A stretch of DNA of 64,000 nucleotides from JAJDXW01 sp965214795 (GCA_965214795.1 OZ243976.1:1178001-1242000), one strand, 5' to 3'; positions 33,126 to 42,105 are shown, numbered from the stretch's first letter. Program-made: numbers and translations. The notes: generated by a model not told the origin, from the sequence alone.

Positions 33126-33352
33126 GAGCGAGCCCGTGGTTCGCGGGTAACCGTACCGTCCGGATCGTGGGTGATGATGAAGTTGCGGCACTTCGAGAAG
33201 TAGACCGCGCTCTTGCCTTGGGCGTGGCACATCCGGACGCCGCTATCCGGCGTTACGGAGTCACGCGCGATTCGTTGGCGCAGTGCGGAGAGTGCCTTCT
33301 GCGCGATCCCGGGGTCGTCCCAGTTGCGCAGGTATGGGCTCTTGTCGTTCAT
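33122..33352 (-). CDS. Small protein upstream of the zeta-like kinase (possible antitoxin)
   Basis: A 76-residue protein from ATG 33352: MNDKSPYLRNWDDPGIAQKA then LSALRQRIARDSVTPDSGVR and CHAQGKSAVYFSKCRNFIIT. No established family is recognised. Its stop overlaps the kinase start by ATGA, so the two form one unit, and the size suits an antitoxin. The gene is intact although its partner is frameshifted, as would be expected if the toxin decayed first. Confidence 0.6.
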   Translation of the reverse strand: MNDKSPYLRNWDDPGIAQKALSALRQRIARDSVTPDSGVRMCHAQGKSAVYFSKCRNFIITHDPDGTVTREPRARS

Positions 33353-33639
33353 GATGGTGCCTCGTGTGGTTTGCTGCGTTTGTTGTACGATTTCGCGATT
33401 ATGAAATGGTAACACTGATCATGAAGGTCGAGAAAGCGGAACCGGGTTCCGCCCGGATCTCGTTTTTTGTCCGCCCGGCGAGCGGGGCGAAGTGATGGCG
33501 GGCTGGTCATTTCGTTCTCGATGTGGCATTGTTCGGGCCATGGCGACGCTGTCGGGTCCGGATTCGTATATTGCTCTGCGCGCGGTCACGGTGCGCCCGA
33601 CCCGGGGGCGCGGGAGCACCGGCGCGGGGAACCATACCA

Positions 33640-33775
33640 TCCAATCGAGCTCCGACAGGTTCCGCAACGCATCGTCCTCGGATATCTCCGCAGTCCACCC
33701 GCAGGCCGTCTCGACGGCGGCATCGAGCGCGGTGTGCGCATCGGCGAGCCATTGCGGTCGAGCGTGAACTCGCGC
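33640..33775 (-). pseudogene. Adenine methylase (Eco57I/type IIL-like) C-terminal remnant
   Basis: About 45 codons on the minus strand read VHARPQWLADAHTALDAAVE then TACGWTAEISEDDALRNLSE and LDW. This matches the conserved end of many restriction-linked methylases (ARPTWLANAH..LDAAVAAAYGW.ADLSDEEILERLLALN). No start and no catalytic motif remain. The stretches 33420-33640 and 33775-33842 hold nothing else I can support. Confidence 0.6.
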
Positions 33776-33842
33776 GTCGCGCTCACGCGGTTCGTCCGGT
33801 TGCTGCGGATGCGGAACCGCCCCATAACGGCCGAGGCCGGCG

Positions 33843-35453
33843 TCACATCCCCCACACGGTGATCGTCCGCCCGTCCACGGGCTCTTCGCGGCGGAAGATC
33901 CGGTCCTCCCATCGCTTGTTCTCGCTACGGTCGAACAGCACCAGATGGCCCGCCTGGCTCCCGCACCGGTCCATGTAGCCCGCGGTCTGTTCGAGGCCCT
34001 CGCGCAGCGTATGCGCGAAGCCCCTGCGCTGGTGCAAGACCTTGCATTCGACCACGAACCGGGCCACGCCTCCGCCCGGCACGCCGCGTCCGAGCGGGCC
34101 GCCCTCCGGCCAGACGATGAGCAAGTCCGTGCGTCCCCGCCCCAGGCCGTACTCGCGCTCGATGCGCCCGCCGCTGTTCACGATCCGCTGCAGGAACGCT
34201 TGCAGCAGAAGCTGGGGGCCGGCTTCGGCGTAGTCGAAGCGCGCCACCCAGTGCTCGGAGTGCTCGCGGAAGAACGCCTGGAAGGCGGCGAGGAGCTTGT
34301 CCACGTCGAGGCCGCCGGCGGCGTCGACGTACCAGGCGGGGTCCTGGATCAGCCGTGCCTGGGCCGCACAGGTCAGTTCGCGCGGCACCACCTCGGCGTA
34401 GATGGGGTTGGCGATGCGTGGGGTGCCGTCGCGGGCGATGAGGCCGAGGTCGCGCACGTACTGGAGATCCGGGTCCGAAAACGTCCATTCCTCGCCGCCG
34501 CTGAGCAACGGCTCGACGACGCGGCGCACGCGGTCTTCCTGAAGCTTGTCGGCGAGCTGGTCGAGGTGGGTCTCCCGGCGCGCGATGAGCTGCTCCCGAG
34601 CGTCGAGGAGGTCGGCATCCGTAATCGTCCGTCGGCGGTCGCGGCCGGCCTCGTTCCAGAAGCAGGCTTGGTCGCATAGTGCGTTCACCAGCCACGGCTG
34701 GCCCCGGGTTTGCCTCCGGACCATATCCAGCGCCTCCGGGGTGAACGCCTGCCCGGTCTCCCCGGTATGCTGAGCGAGCAGGGCGCGCACCTCGGCCTCG
34801 GAGAAATCCCCGAGGCGCAACGATCTGGCCTTGACGTTGAAGGCACTGCCGCCGGTGACGATCTCGTTCCGCGACCCCGAGCGGATGCGGTAGTCGCGCA
34901 CATCGCGCACGCCGCACAGCACCACGCTGTGCGGAGCCCCCCGAGGCCGCCGGGTGTAGCCGGCGCGCAACTGCCGGAGCACCGACAGAAGGGTGTCGCC
35001 GACCAAGGCGTCAATCTCGTCGATCAGCAGGACCAGGGGCCTCGAGTCCGCCTGGCACCAGCGGGTCAACGCCTCCGCGAGGGCGTCATACGGACCGGAC
35101 TTCGCCAAGATGTCCGTCCAGACTTCATCCAGGACCGCATCGCCCAACAAGCGTGCTTCAGTGGCCAGCTCGCTCAGGATGGCGCGCATCGCCGCGCCCA
35201 CGTCTTCGCGAGCCGCCTGTCCGACCTCGACGTTGACGTACACGCAGCGGAAGTCGCCCTCGGCGCCGCGGTTCAGCCGGTCCCGCAGGGCCAGGAGGGC
35301 CGAGGTCTTGCCGGTCTGCCGGGGCGCGTGCAGGACGAAATACCGCTTCCGTCCGATCAGCGTGTGAACTTCGTCGAGATCCACCCGTTCCAGCGGCGGG
35401 ATGCAGTAATGGTCCTCCGCAACGACCGGACCTTCGGTGTTGAAGAAGCGCAT
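33843..35453 (-). CDS. AAA ATPase with PD-(D/E)XK-like C-terminal domain
   Basis: A 536-residue protein from ATG 35453. The N-terminal STAND/AAA-like ATPase has FVLHAPRQTGKTSALLALRD (Walker A, about 35-54) and RPLVLLIDEIDALVGDTLLS (Walker B, about 140). DYRIRSGSRNEIVTGGSAFN is a sensor-like region and TRGQPWLVNALCDQACFWNE follows. The last 130 residues contain YGLGRGRTDLLIVWP, then VARFVVECKVLHQRRGFAHT and EQTAGYMDRCGSQAGHLVLF. This is a D-x(n)-E-x-K nuclease fold resembling the tail of AAA-ATPase_like/DUF1703 proteins. It stands alone on the minus strand. A defence role is plausible but not shown. Confidence 0.75.
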   Translation of the reverse strand: MRFFNTEGPVVAEDHYCIPPLERVDLDEVHTLIGRKRYFVLHAPRQTGKTSALLALRDRLNRGAEGDFRCVYVNVEVGQAAREDVGAAMRAILSELATEARLLGDAVLDEVWTDILAKSGPYDALAEALTRWCQADSRPLVLLIDEIDALVGDTLLSVLRQLRAGYTRRPRGAPHSVVLCGVRDVRDYRIRSGSRNEIVTGGSAFNVKARSLRLGDFSEAEVRALLAQHTGETGQAFTPEALDMVRRQTRGQPWLVNALCDQACFWNEAGRDRRRTITDADLLDAREQLIARRETHLDQLADKLQEDRVRRVVEPLLSGGEEWTFSDPDLQYVRDLGLIARDGTPRIANPIYAEVVPRELTCAAQARLIQDPAWYVDAAGGLDVDKLLAAFQAFFREHSEHWVARFDYAEAGPQLLLQAFLQRIVNSGGRIEREYGLGRGRTDLLIVWPEGGPLGRGVPGGGVARFVVECKVLHQRRGFAHTLREGLEQTAGYMDRCGSQAGHLVLFDRSENKRWEDRIFRREEPVDGRTITVWGM

Positions 35454-35539
35454 GACGGCCAGTATGGCATGCCGGCGATGGACTCGGGCCGATCGTTCCT
35501 CCCGGCGGCCCGGCTTGCGCCAGACGAGAGCCGGCCGCC

Positions 35540-36172
35540 CTACTCGGCGGTGACGTTCGCGAGCGCGAGCAGATACCGGATGCCGGCCTTGAGCTCGTCG
35601 TCCGACAGGTGCACGAAGCCGGCCCGCGGGGGCATCGCCCCCTTGCCGTTGATGACGTTCTTGTAGAGGGCCTCGAATCCCGTCGCGGCGCGGGGTGCCC
35701 ACGCCTCCGTGTCGCCGCTCTTGGGCGCCTCGGCAACGCCGGTCAGGTGACAGGCGAAGCAATACTGCTTGTAGATGGCCTCTCCGACCTCGTCGCGGGC
35801 GCCGGCCGCGGGGCCGCCGCTCGCGCTGCCCGTGGCATCGGCGGACGAGACCGCGGCGACGACGGTGTCGCCCACCGCGTCGGCGCCGTCTCCAGGAGAG
35901 CGGTCCGGGGCGGTTTCGTCGGGGGCCGCCGCGGCCGCGCTCTCGCCCGCCGCCGTCTCCGCCTCGGCGCGGGCCCGTTGCCCCGGCTCGCCGAGCTTGA
36001 GCCGGCCGACCGGGGCGATGCGTTCGAGGGTCGCGCGCTCGCTGCCCGCCGAGGCATCCCGGGCGGCGTCGGCGATCCACACGCCGAGGAACCCCGCCCC
36101 CACCCCGTAGGCGGCGAGGAGTACCAGAACGATCATGAACTGGCGGATGAATACGTCGTCGGCCTTGCTCAC
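35540..36172 (-). CDS. Membrane-anchored cytochrome c5-like protein
   Basis: A 210-residue protein with GTG start at 36172 behind GGGGAG. An N-terminal membrane anchor (FIRQFMIVLVLLAAYGVGAG, about 8-30) is followed by a long Ala/Asp/Glu-rich linker (about 55-125). A class I cytochrome c domain comes last, with EAIYKQYCFACHLTGVAEAP (the C-x-x-C-H haem site) and the distal Met in GKGAMPPRAGFVHLSDDELK. The C terminus GIRYLLALANVTAE completes the fold. It would carry electrons in the periplasm towards a terminal oxidase. The linker's low complexity is unusual but not disabling. Confidence 0.9.
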   Translation of the reverse strand: MSKADDVFIRQFMIVLVLLAAYGVGAGFLGVWIADAARDASAGSERATLERIAPVGRLKLGEPGQRARAEAETAAGESAAAAAPDETAPDRSPGDGADAVGDTVVAAVSSADATGSASGGPAAGARDEVGEAIYKQYCFACHLTGVAEAPKSGDTEAWAPRAATGFEALYKNVINGKGAMPPRAGFVHLSDDELKAGIRYLLALANVTAE

Positions 36173-36361
36173 GGAGGCTCCCCGGTGATTCCGCGCGGGA
36201 TCATTGCAGACCGCCCCGGTCCGGACAAGACCGTGTTTGACGCCAGCCAGAGCGAGGCCCTGCGCCAAGTCACCCGCGCCGCCTGACACGCCCGCCCGCT
36301 CTACCACCAACGGCGTGCCCGAGCGCCCGGCCCGCGGACTGTCCAGACAACCCGGACCACC

Positions 36362-36751
36362 TCGGTTTTCGATGGTCCGGTGGCCGCGGTTGATGCGCAG
36401 CAGCGATTGGGCATCGGCGGTGTGTGGGGTGTGGCTGGTCACGCCCCAGGAGGAGCCCACCGAGGTATCGGTGACGCGGCCCTTGCGCACTTGGCAGCGG
36501 GTGCGGCGAATGAGGAAGGCATGGCCGCCGCCGGGGAAGCGCAGGTAGCCGTTGAGCGCGGTGGTGGTCCGGATCTCGTGTTGCTCCCGACGACCCTGCA
36601 CGGCCGGGAGCTTGCCCTGGATGGGCTTGCCGGTGTTCTCGGCAAAGTCCGGTGGGCGTTTTGCGTCGTCATCGAACCACACCCGGAGGTCCCCGAGCAG
36701 AGTCTCGTGGTTGTCCTTGGCGATGAACAGGTTGACAAGTTGCTTGCCCTC
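36362..36751 (-). pseudogene. ISAs1-type transposase, C-terminal-side fragment
   Basis: The minus frame reads KQLVNLFIAKDNHETLLGDL, AVQGRREQHEIRTTTALNGY, LRFPGGGHAFLIRRTRC and ADAQSLLRINRGHRTIENR. These are the RREIRTTTALN and LNRGHW-x-IEN blocks near the catalytic glutamate of ISAs1/H-repeat transposases. The fragment begins at about the point where the plus-strand fragment at 50337-50892 stops, so the two could be halves of one element. After IENR the similarity ends. Confidence 0.72.
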
Positions 36752-36794
36752 ACTGAAAGTGTGGTAGACAACTCTTCGACAAGGTGTGCGCCAC

Positions 36795-37265
36795 GTGGAA
36801 TACACTCCGGGTCAGCTCCGCAACCTGGTCGGGCTCTCGACGGAGGCGTTTCGCCACTGGAAGCGTGTGCTGCCGGCGCTCTCGACCGGCAGGAAGCATG
36901 CTCCCTGCTTCTCCGCCGGTGACGTCCTCGCGACGACCGTGCTCCATCGGATCACGGAAAGCTGTGGTGCCCGCATCGGCCGCCTGACAGGCGTGGCGTC
37001 CGGAATCTTCGACATCTGCAACCGGACACCGTGGGATGTCCTGGCGAATCGCATTCTGGTGCTGAACCTCTCGGCGGATCGCTGCATGATCGTTGCGGAA
37101 TGCAGGGACATTCCCGTCGACGACGCCGTCGTCATCTGCTCGTTCGCGTCGCGGATCACGGCGTTGCAGAGCCGTCTGCTGCAATCGGACCCGTCTTCCG
37201 CTCGCAAGCCGCCATCCCCGGCCGCCACCGTCCGCGGAAGCGGCGACGTACGGGAGCAGACCTGA
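36795..37265 (+). CDS. HTH regulator of a putative restriction-modification module
   Basis: A 156-residue protein. GTG 36795 is chosen because AAGG lies about 8 bases upstream (GTG 36786 is possible). Residues 1-35, MEYTPGQLRNLVGLSTEAFR then HWKRVLPAL, form a MerR-like winged-helix start that recognises a DNA turn. The rest contains FSAGDVLATTVLHRITESCG and IVAECRDIPVDDAVVICSFA without a clear domain. The stop shares a base with the methylase ATG (TGATG), so it probably controls that operon in the way C proteins control type II systems. That function is inferred from position. Confidence 0.65.
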   Translation: MEYTPGQLRNLVGLSTEAFRHWKRVLPALSTGRKHAPCFSAGDVLATTVLHRITESCGARIGRLTGVASGIFDICNRTPWDVLANRILVLNLSADRCMIVAECRDIPVDDAVVICSFASRITALQSRLLQSDPSSARKPPSPAATVRGSGDVREQT

Positions 37266-40200
37266 TGCAGGCCGTGCGGTCGAAGCCGCTCGGACAGGAG
37301 TGGAAGGACCGTCTGGGCCTCTCCGTGCGCAGGATTCCCGAGCTCTACGAGCATGCGGACGACGTTGGGAACACCCCTCATGCGGGCGCGATACGCACGA
37401 CGCTCGCGGAGCTGGGCGCGTCCGCCGTCTTCTGCGTCCAGGAGGTGCCGACCATCGCGATCCTCTCGGTCGACACCTACGACCGGGCGGCGATCGTCGA
37501 GCTGCACGCCAAGCTCTGGAACCAGGGGCTCGCGAGCCTTCTGCTCGTCATCTCCGGGGACACGGTGCGCGCCTTCTCCTTGGCGCGTACTCCACGTGAC
37601 GGCGAGAGCCGACACGACTTCGACGGCCGATGCCTCGTCCGGGAATTCAACGCCGTGAGCGACGCTCTGATGCTCAGGGACATCGTCTACGGCGCCGAGT
37701 CCGGTCGTCTCTGGGAGGAGCATGCCAAGTACTTCCGCTCCGGTGAGCGCATCGATCAGGTTCTTCTCGACAATCTCGCCACGTCGCACCGCCTGCTTCG
37801 AGACGACACCGGCCTGTCCGCCGATGCGGCGCAGGCACTGCTCGTTCAGGCCATGTTCATCGCCTGGCTGGAGGACCGGAGCATCATCGGCCCCGAATAC
37901 TTCCTGAGCGCTTCCGATGGCGTCGCCGGCGGCCTCTCGGAGCTTCTGGAATCCGGGACCATCGGCTGGCTGGAGCGTCTCTTCGAGATTCTGCGGCGGG
38001 ATTTCAACGGAGACCTCTTCGTCGCGCCATGCTCCTTCGAAGAGAACGATGACCACCGGCCTTTGACTCCGAAGCATTTGAGCATCCTGAGCCGTTTCCG
38101 TTCCGGCCGCGAGGAGATGCGCGGGCGTGCCGGTCAGTACCGGTTCTGGGGATACGACTTCAAGTACATACCCATCGAGCTGATCAGTGCCGTCTACGAC
38201 CGGTTCCTGGGCGAGGATGGCGAGCGGCGCCGCGCGCAAGGGGCCTACTACACGCCGATGTTCCTCGCCGACACCGTGATCTCCCAGGTCTGGGATACCG
38301 TGTCGGGCGCGACGAAGGAGACGGGCCGCTTCCTCGACCCGGCCTGTGGCTCGGGCGTGTTTCTCGTTCGGTCGTTCCAGCGCCTGTGCGAGCACTGGCG
38401 TGAGAAGCGGAAGTCCCGGACGATCCGCTGGGACAGCCTGCTCGGCATCCTCTCCAGGTTGCACGGATGGGACATCGACAGCGGCGCCGTTCGCGTGGCG
38501 GTGTTCTCGTTGTACATCGCTCTGCTCGAAGAGGTCAGTCCGCCTGACATCCAGGGCCTCATACGGCGTGGCAGGCTTCTTCCCCCGCTCTGGGGGGAGA
38601 ATCTGCGTCGCCGGGATTTCCTCCAGGTCCCGGCCGACGAGGTGCGGGCCGACGTGCTCATCGGCAATCCCCCCTGGTCGAGCCGTCCCGGGACAGACGG
38701 GGAAGAGCGTTCCTCCGTCGAGTGGTGCCAGGCGGAGCGCCTTCCCATGCCGGGCAAGGAGGACGCCTGGGCGTTCGTCTGGAAGTCCCTCCGACACCTG
38801 CGAGATGGCGGCGTCGTCGCGTTTCTCCTGCCGGCCATGGCCTTCCTGCACAATCACGCGAAGAACGCCGTCGCCGCACGGAGCCGTCTCGTGGGCGACG
38901 TTCGCATTCTCCGCATCATCAACTTCGCCGACCTGAGATTTCAGCTATTCGAGGGCGCGGTTCGGCCTGCCGCGCTGTTCATCTTCAGGCGTTCCGATCG
39001 AGAGGCGCCGGCCTATCGGTTCGAATACTGGACGCCCAAGGCCGATCTCAATCTGAAGATCAAGCGTTTGATTACCCTGAGCAGCGCGGACAAGTGCCGC
39101 GTCACGTCCACCATGGCCGCGGCGGAGCCGCTCGTCTTCAAGCAACGTCTGTGGATGAGCGATCCGGAGTCGAAGCTGTTCGGCTATCTCTCGACGTTTC
39201 CCAAGCTCGGGGATCTCGTCGATGAGTATGGGGCTCTTGTGCGCGGAAGACAGCCGATCGGAAACGACTGGATCATCGGCCAAGGCTTCAAACCGGCCAA
39301 CGTCGGCCGCCTTTCGGATGCCGACTATGAGCATGGGCATAGCGATACCGTCGCCAATACTCCCTATCTGCCGATTTCGGCATTTCGAGCGCTGGTCCAG
39401 GCTCGCGACGGGCTGCAACCCTGGAAGAACGGATCGGTTCACCGCAAGGGTTTCGAGCGGGGATTTTCCGGCCCGCGGGTACTGATCCCCCAAGGCGTGG
39501 ACACGATTGGACGACGGCTGCGAGCGGCCTATCTCGAAGCGCCGCTGACGTTCCAACACATCATTCAAGCCCTTGTCGTCCCGCGTGGCGAGGAACGCCG
39601 TGCGAAGCTGCTGACGGCACTCCTCAACAGCCGGCTGATCGCATGGTTCGCGTTTCACGGTACCGCGTCGTTCGGCTCGGAGCGCCCCAAAGTGCACCAG
39701 GCGGAGCTGCTGACCCTTCCGTTTCCCTCACCGGACGACATGCCGCAGCGCGAGCGGTCCGCCTCGGCCGAGAACGCGCTGGTTGCCTTGATCGATGGGA
39801 TGATCGAGTCCGCGGATGGGCCATTCGACCTTCGAGAGGATGAGCAGGCGATCCTGAAGAAGATCGACCGCCTGACTTGCGAGTTCTTCTGTCTTTCGGA
39901 CGAGGAGGCCATTCTCGTCGACGACACCGTCGAACGAATCATTCCGTCCATCCAGCCGCGCCGGAGCCGGCTCCCCGACATCTGGAAGCCCGCGAACCCG
40001 GAAGATCGTCGATCGTATGCGGATGCACTGATCCGCGGCATGGCGGAGTGGTTCGACCCGGACTGCACCATCGGCATCAGGCTCGAAGCTCGAAACGACG
40101 ATCTGGCCGTATTGCGGCTGACCCTGGAGGAAGGACGCGGGCAGGCCGGATATGCCGAGGAAGACGATGGCTCCGTCGGCGACGCCCTCGCCAAGCTGTC

Positions 40201-40396
40201 CGAGCACGTTCATCAGCCTCTTCCCGGCAATTTCCAGTTGATGCCGGATTTTCGAATCTTCGCCGGCAACCATCTCTACCTCGTCAAGCCGGCTCGCAGA
40301 CGGTTCTGGCTGAAGTCCGCCGCGCTGGCCGACGCGGACGCCATCGCACTCGACCTGCAGGACGCAGCGGCCCGGAACCGTCGGAGCCCGGCGTGA
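37265..40396 (+). CDS. Large N6-adenine DNA methylase (type IIG/Eco57I-like)
   Basis: A 1043-residue protein from ATG 37265. The N-terminal 280 residues lack an obvious nuclease motif. RRRAQGAYYTPMFLADTVIS and GRFLDPACGSGVFLVRSFQR (about 360) form the SAM-binding motif. DVLIGNPPWSSRPGTDGEE (about 470) is the N-P-P-W catalytic motif of gamma-type adenine methylases. GGVVAFLLPAMAFLHNHAKN and the C-terminal target-recognition-like part (LLNSRLIAWFAFHGTASFG) follow. It is followed by a PD-(D/E)XK gene through a GTGA overlap, so cutting may be supplied in trans. Length and layout recall BREX PglX or type ISP methylases, but other BREX genes are absent. Confidence 0.85.
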   Translation: MQAVRSKPLGQEWKDRLGLSVRRIPELYEHADDVGNTPHAGAIRTTLAELGASAVFCVQEVPTIAILSVDTYDRAAIVELHAKLWNQGLASLLLVISGDTVRAFSLARTPRDGESRHDFDGRCLVREFNAVSDALMLRDIVYGAESGRLWEEHAKYFRSGERIDQVLLDNLATSHRLLRDDTGLSADAAQALLVQAMFIAWLEDRSIIGPEYFLSASDGVAGGLSELLESGTIGWLERLFEILRRDFNGDLFVAPCSFEENDDHRPLTPKHLSILSRFRSGREEMRGRAGQYRFWGYDFKYIPIELISAVYDRFLGEDGERRRAQGAYYTPMFLADTVISQVWDTVSGATKETGRFLDPACGSGVFLVRSFQRLCEHWREKRKSRTIRWDSLLGILSRLHGWDIDSGAVRVAVFSLYIALLEEVSPPDIQGLIRRGRLLPPLWGENLRRRDFLQVPADEVRADVLIGNPPWSSRPGTDGEERSSVEWCQAERLPMPGKEDAWAFVWKSLRHLRDGGVVAFLLPAMAFLHNHAKNAVAARSRLVGDVRILRIINFADLRFQLFEGAVRPAALFIFRRSDREAPAYRFEYWTPKADLNLKIKRLITLSSADKCRVTSTMAAAEPLVFKQRLWMSDPESKLFGYLSTFPKLGDLVDEYGALVRGRQPIGNDWIIGQGFKPANVGRLSDADYEHGHSDTVANTPYLPISAFRALVQARDGLQPWKNGSVHRKGFERGFSGPRVLIPQGVDTIGRRLRAAYLEAPLTFQHIIQALVVPRGEERRAKLLTALLNSRLIAWFAFHGTASFGSERPKVHQAELLTLPFPSPDDMPQRERSASAENALVALIDGMIESADGPFDLREDEQAILKKIDRLTCEFFCLSDEEAILVDDTVERIIPSIQPRRSRLPDIWKPANPEDRRSYADALIRGMAEWFDPDCTIGIRLEARNDDLAVLRLTLEEGRGQAGYAEEDDGSVGDALAKLSEHVHQPLPGNFQLMPDFRIFAGNHLYLVKPARRRFWLKSAALADADAIALDLQDAAARNRRSPA

Positions 40397-41199
40397 CGGC
40401 AGCGGGCGTTCCGGCAACATGGACGGACCGATTCAGATCGCCGGACACCCTTTTTCTGCAACGTGTCGTAGCGGTCTGGCCCAGGTGCGTTGCCATGCTG
40501 ACCAGCCAATCCCCAGTGGCAAGTCAGCCCCTGGAGGACGCCATCACGATCAACCTGGTTCACTTGCTGTCGAAGGACCTGCAGGCTCGGCGCCTGTTCC
40601 ACTGGTTGGAGTTCCAGTTCGAGCCGTTCGGGTTCACCACCGACGGCACGGCATACAGCAAGGGAAGGATCGACATGGCGCTCCTTGTGGACAGGGACCA
40701 CGAGCGCTACCTGGCCTACGAGTGCAAACGTCTCAACGTCGTTCGCGAGGGCGGGAGGAGTTCGCTCGCTACGCCGTACGTCCGGGAAGGGGTCGCCCGG
40801 TTCGTCACCGAGCAGTATGCGGAGGGTCTGCCGGTCGGATGCATGCTCGGCTACGTGATGGACGGGGACGTGGCGGCGGCGCAAACGAAGGTTCAGGGGG
40901 CGATCGATCGTCACAGGTCCGACATCGGCCTGACCGCCGAACCTGAGCCGGCGCCGTCCATTGGCGAAGCGAGGCGTTTTCTCAGCCGCCATCTCCGCGC
41001 TGCGAGCGGATGGGAGATCGAGGTTCGACACGCACTTCTGCCGTTCAACCGAGGCACATCACCCCGCCGTCCGACGACCCCGTGCGCCTCGATGCCGGAG
41101 CTGTTGCACGGCAAATCCGGGGCGGCATTCCCCCGGACTACATGCGAAGATGCGGGGGGACGAAGCCGGGGTAAGGAGAGTCGACGGCAATGGCCATGA
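40393..41199 (+). CDS. PD-(D/E)XK nuclease-like partner of the methylase
   Basis: GTG 40393 overlaps the methylase stop. Within 268 residues, TDGTAYSKGRIDMALLVDRD followed by YLAYECKRLNVVREGGRSS gives a D...E-x-K catalytic core (about residues 95-120). RFVTEQYAEGLPVGCMLGYV follows. The first 55 residues are helical with EDAITINLVHLLSKD. The last 45-50 codons (after HALLPFNRG) look like read-through of intergenic DNA and overlap the next gene by 10 bases, so the native stop may have been lost. Restriction endonuclease activity is a reasonable inference from fold and operon position. Confidence 0.68.
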   Translation: MTAAGVPATWTDRFRSPDTLFLQRVVAVWPRCVAMLTSQSPVASQPLEDAITINLVHLLSKDLQARRLFHWLEFQFEPFGFTTDGTAYSKGRIDMALLVDRDHERYLAYECKRLNVVREGGRSSLATPYVREGVARFVTEQYAEGLPVGCMLGYVMDGDVAAAQTKVQGAIDRHRSDIGLTAEPEPAPSIGEARRFLSRHLRAASGWEIEVRHALLPFNRGTSPRRPTTPCASMPELLHGKSGAAFPRTTCEDAGGRSRGKESRRQWP

Positions 41200-41954
41200 T
41201 CGTACCGAAGGGCCTGCTCGACGGACACATCGCGGTGGTGACGGGGGGCGGTTCGGGAATCGGGCGCGGCACCGCGCTCGCGCTGGCGGAGGCGGGCGCG
41301 CGGGTCGCCGTCGTGGACCGGGACGAAGAAGGGGCGAACGAGACCGTCTCCCTCATCGGCGACGCGGCGAGCGCCCGTCATGCGGACGTGACCGACGCCG
41401 ATGCCTGCCGGGCGCTCGCCGCCCGGGTCGCCGCCGACTTCGGGCCGGCGTCCATTCTGTTCAACAACGCAGGGATCGTGCGGCGGTCGAAGATCGACTC
41501 TCCGACCGCCGTCGAGGACTGGCGGGACACGATCGACGTCAACGTCAACGGTCTCTTCAACGTCACCCACGCCTTCCTCGACCAGCTCAAGGAGACGCGC
41601 GGGTGCATCGTCAACACCGGTTCCCTTCAGTCGTTCGTGCACACCCCCAACTCGGTGGTCTACACCACTTCCAAGGGGGCGGTGAAGAACTTCACCACGG
41701 GTCTCGCCGCAGAGCTCGCCCCGTGCGGGATCCGGGTGAACGCGGTCGCGCCGGGGCTCATCTTCACTCCCCTCAACAAGGAGGGGATCCAGGAAAACCC
41801 GGAATTGCTCGCCCGTTTCATGGCGCACATCCCGCTCGGGCGCCACGGAACCCCGGAGGACATCGCGGGCGCGGTGCTCTTTCTCGTCTCCGACCTCGCC
41901 CGGTACGTGACCGGGGTCACCCTCGCGGTGGACGGCGGCTACCTCGCAGTCTGA
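41190..41954 (+). CDS. SDR-family NAD(P)-dependent oxidoreductase
   Basis: A 254-residue short-chain dehydrogenase. ATG 41190 follows AAGGAGAG. It has the cofactor motif VVTGGGSGIGRG (about 16-27), the NNAGIV block (about 90), the catalytic Ser in IVNTGSLQSF and Y-x-x-x-K as VYTTSKGAVKNF, and the closing VTGVTLAVDGGYLAV. An Asp after the second strand (VAVVDRD) favours NAD. The substrate is unknown. Its neighbours, an MttB-type methyltransferase and an amidotransferase on the same strand, suggest a small-amine or betaine catabolic unit, but spacing (151 bases to the next gene) does not prove an operon. Confidence 0.93.
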   Translation: MAMIVPKGLLDGHIAVVTGGGSGIGRGTALALAEAGARVAVVDRDEEGANETVSLIGDAASARHADVTDADACRALAARVAADFGPASILFNNAGIVRRSKIDSPTAVEDWRDTIDVNVNGLFNVTHAFLDQLKETRGCIVNTGSLQSFVHTPNSVVYTTSKGAVKNFTTGLAAELAPCGIRVNAVAPGLIFTPLNKEGIQENPELLARFMAHIPLGRHGTPEDIAGAVLFLVSDLARYVTGVTLAVDGGYLAV

Positions 41955-42105
41955 GCGCCATGCGCCGGAGCCGCACACGAGCGAGCGAGCGGAGGCGGAG
42001 CCGCGCCGCGCCCCTGGAGGGCGCCCGCGCCGCGCGATCGTCCGGCGCGCCGGACCGCTCCGCGCCAGGCGGGGCGCACCCGAGCCGCGCCCGAAGGCGG
42101 GCCGC

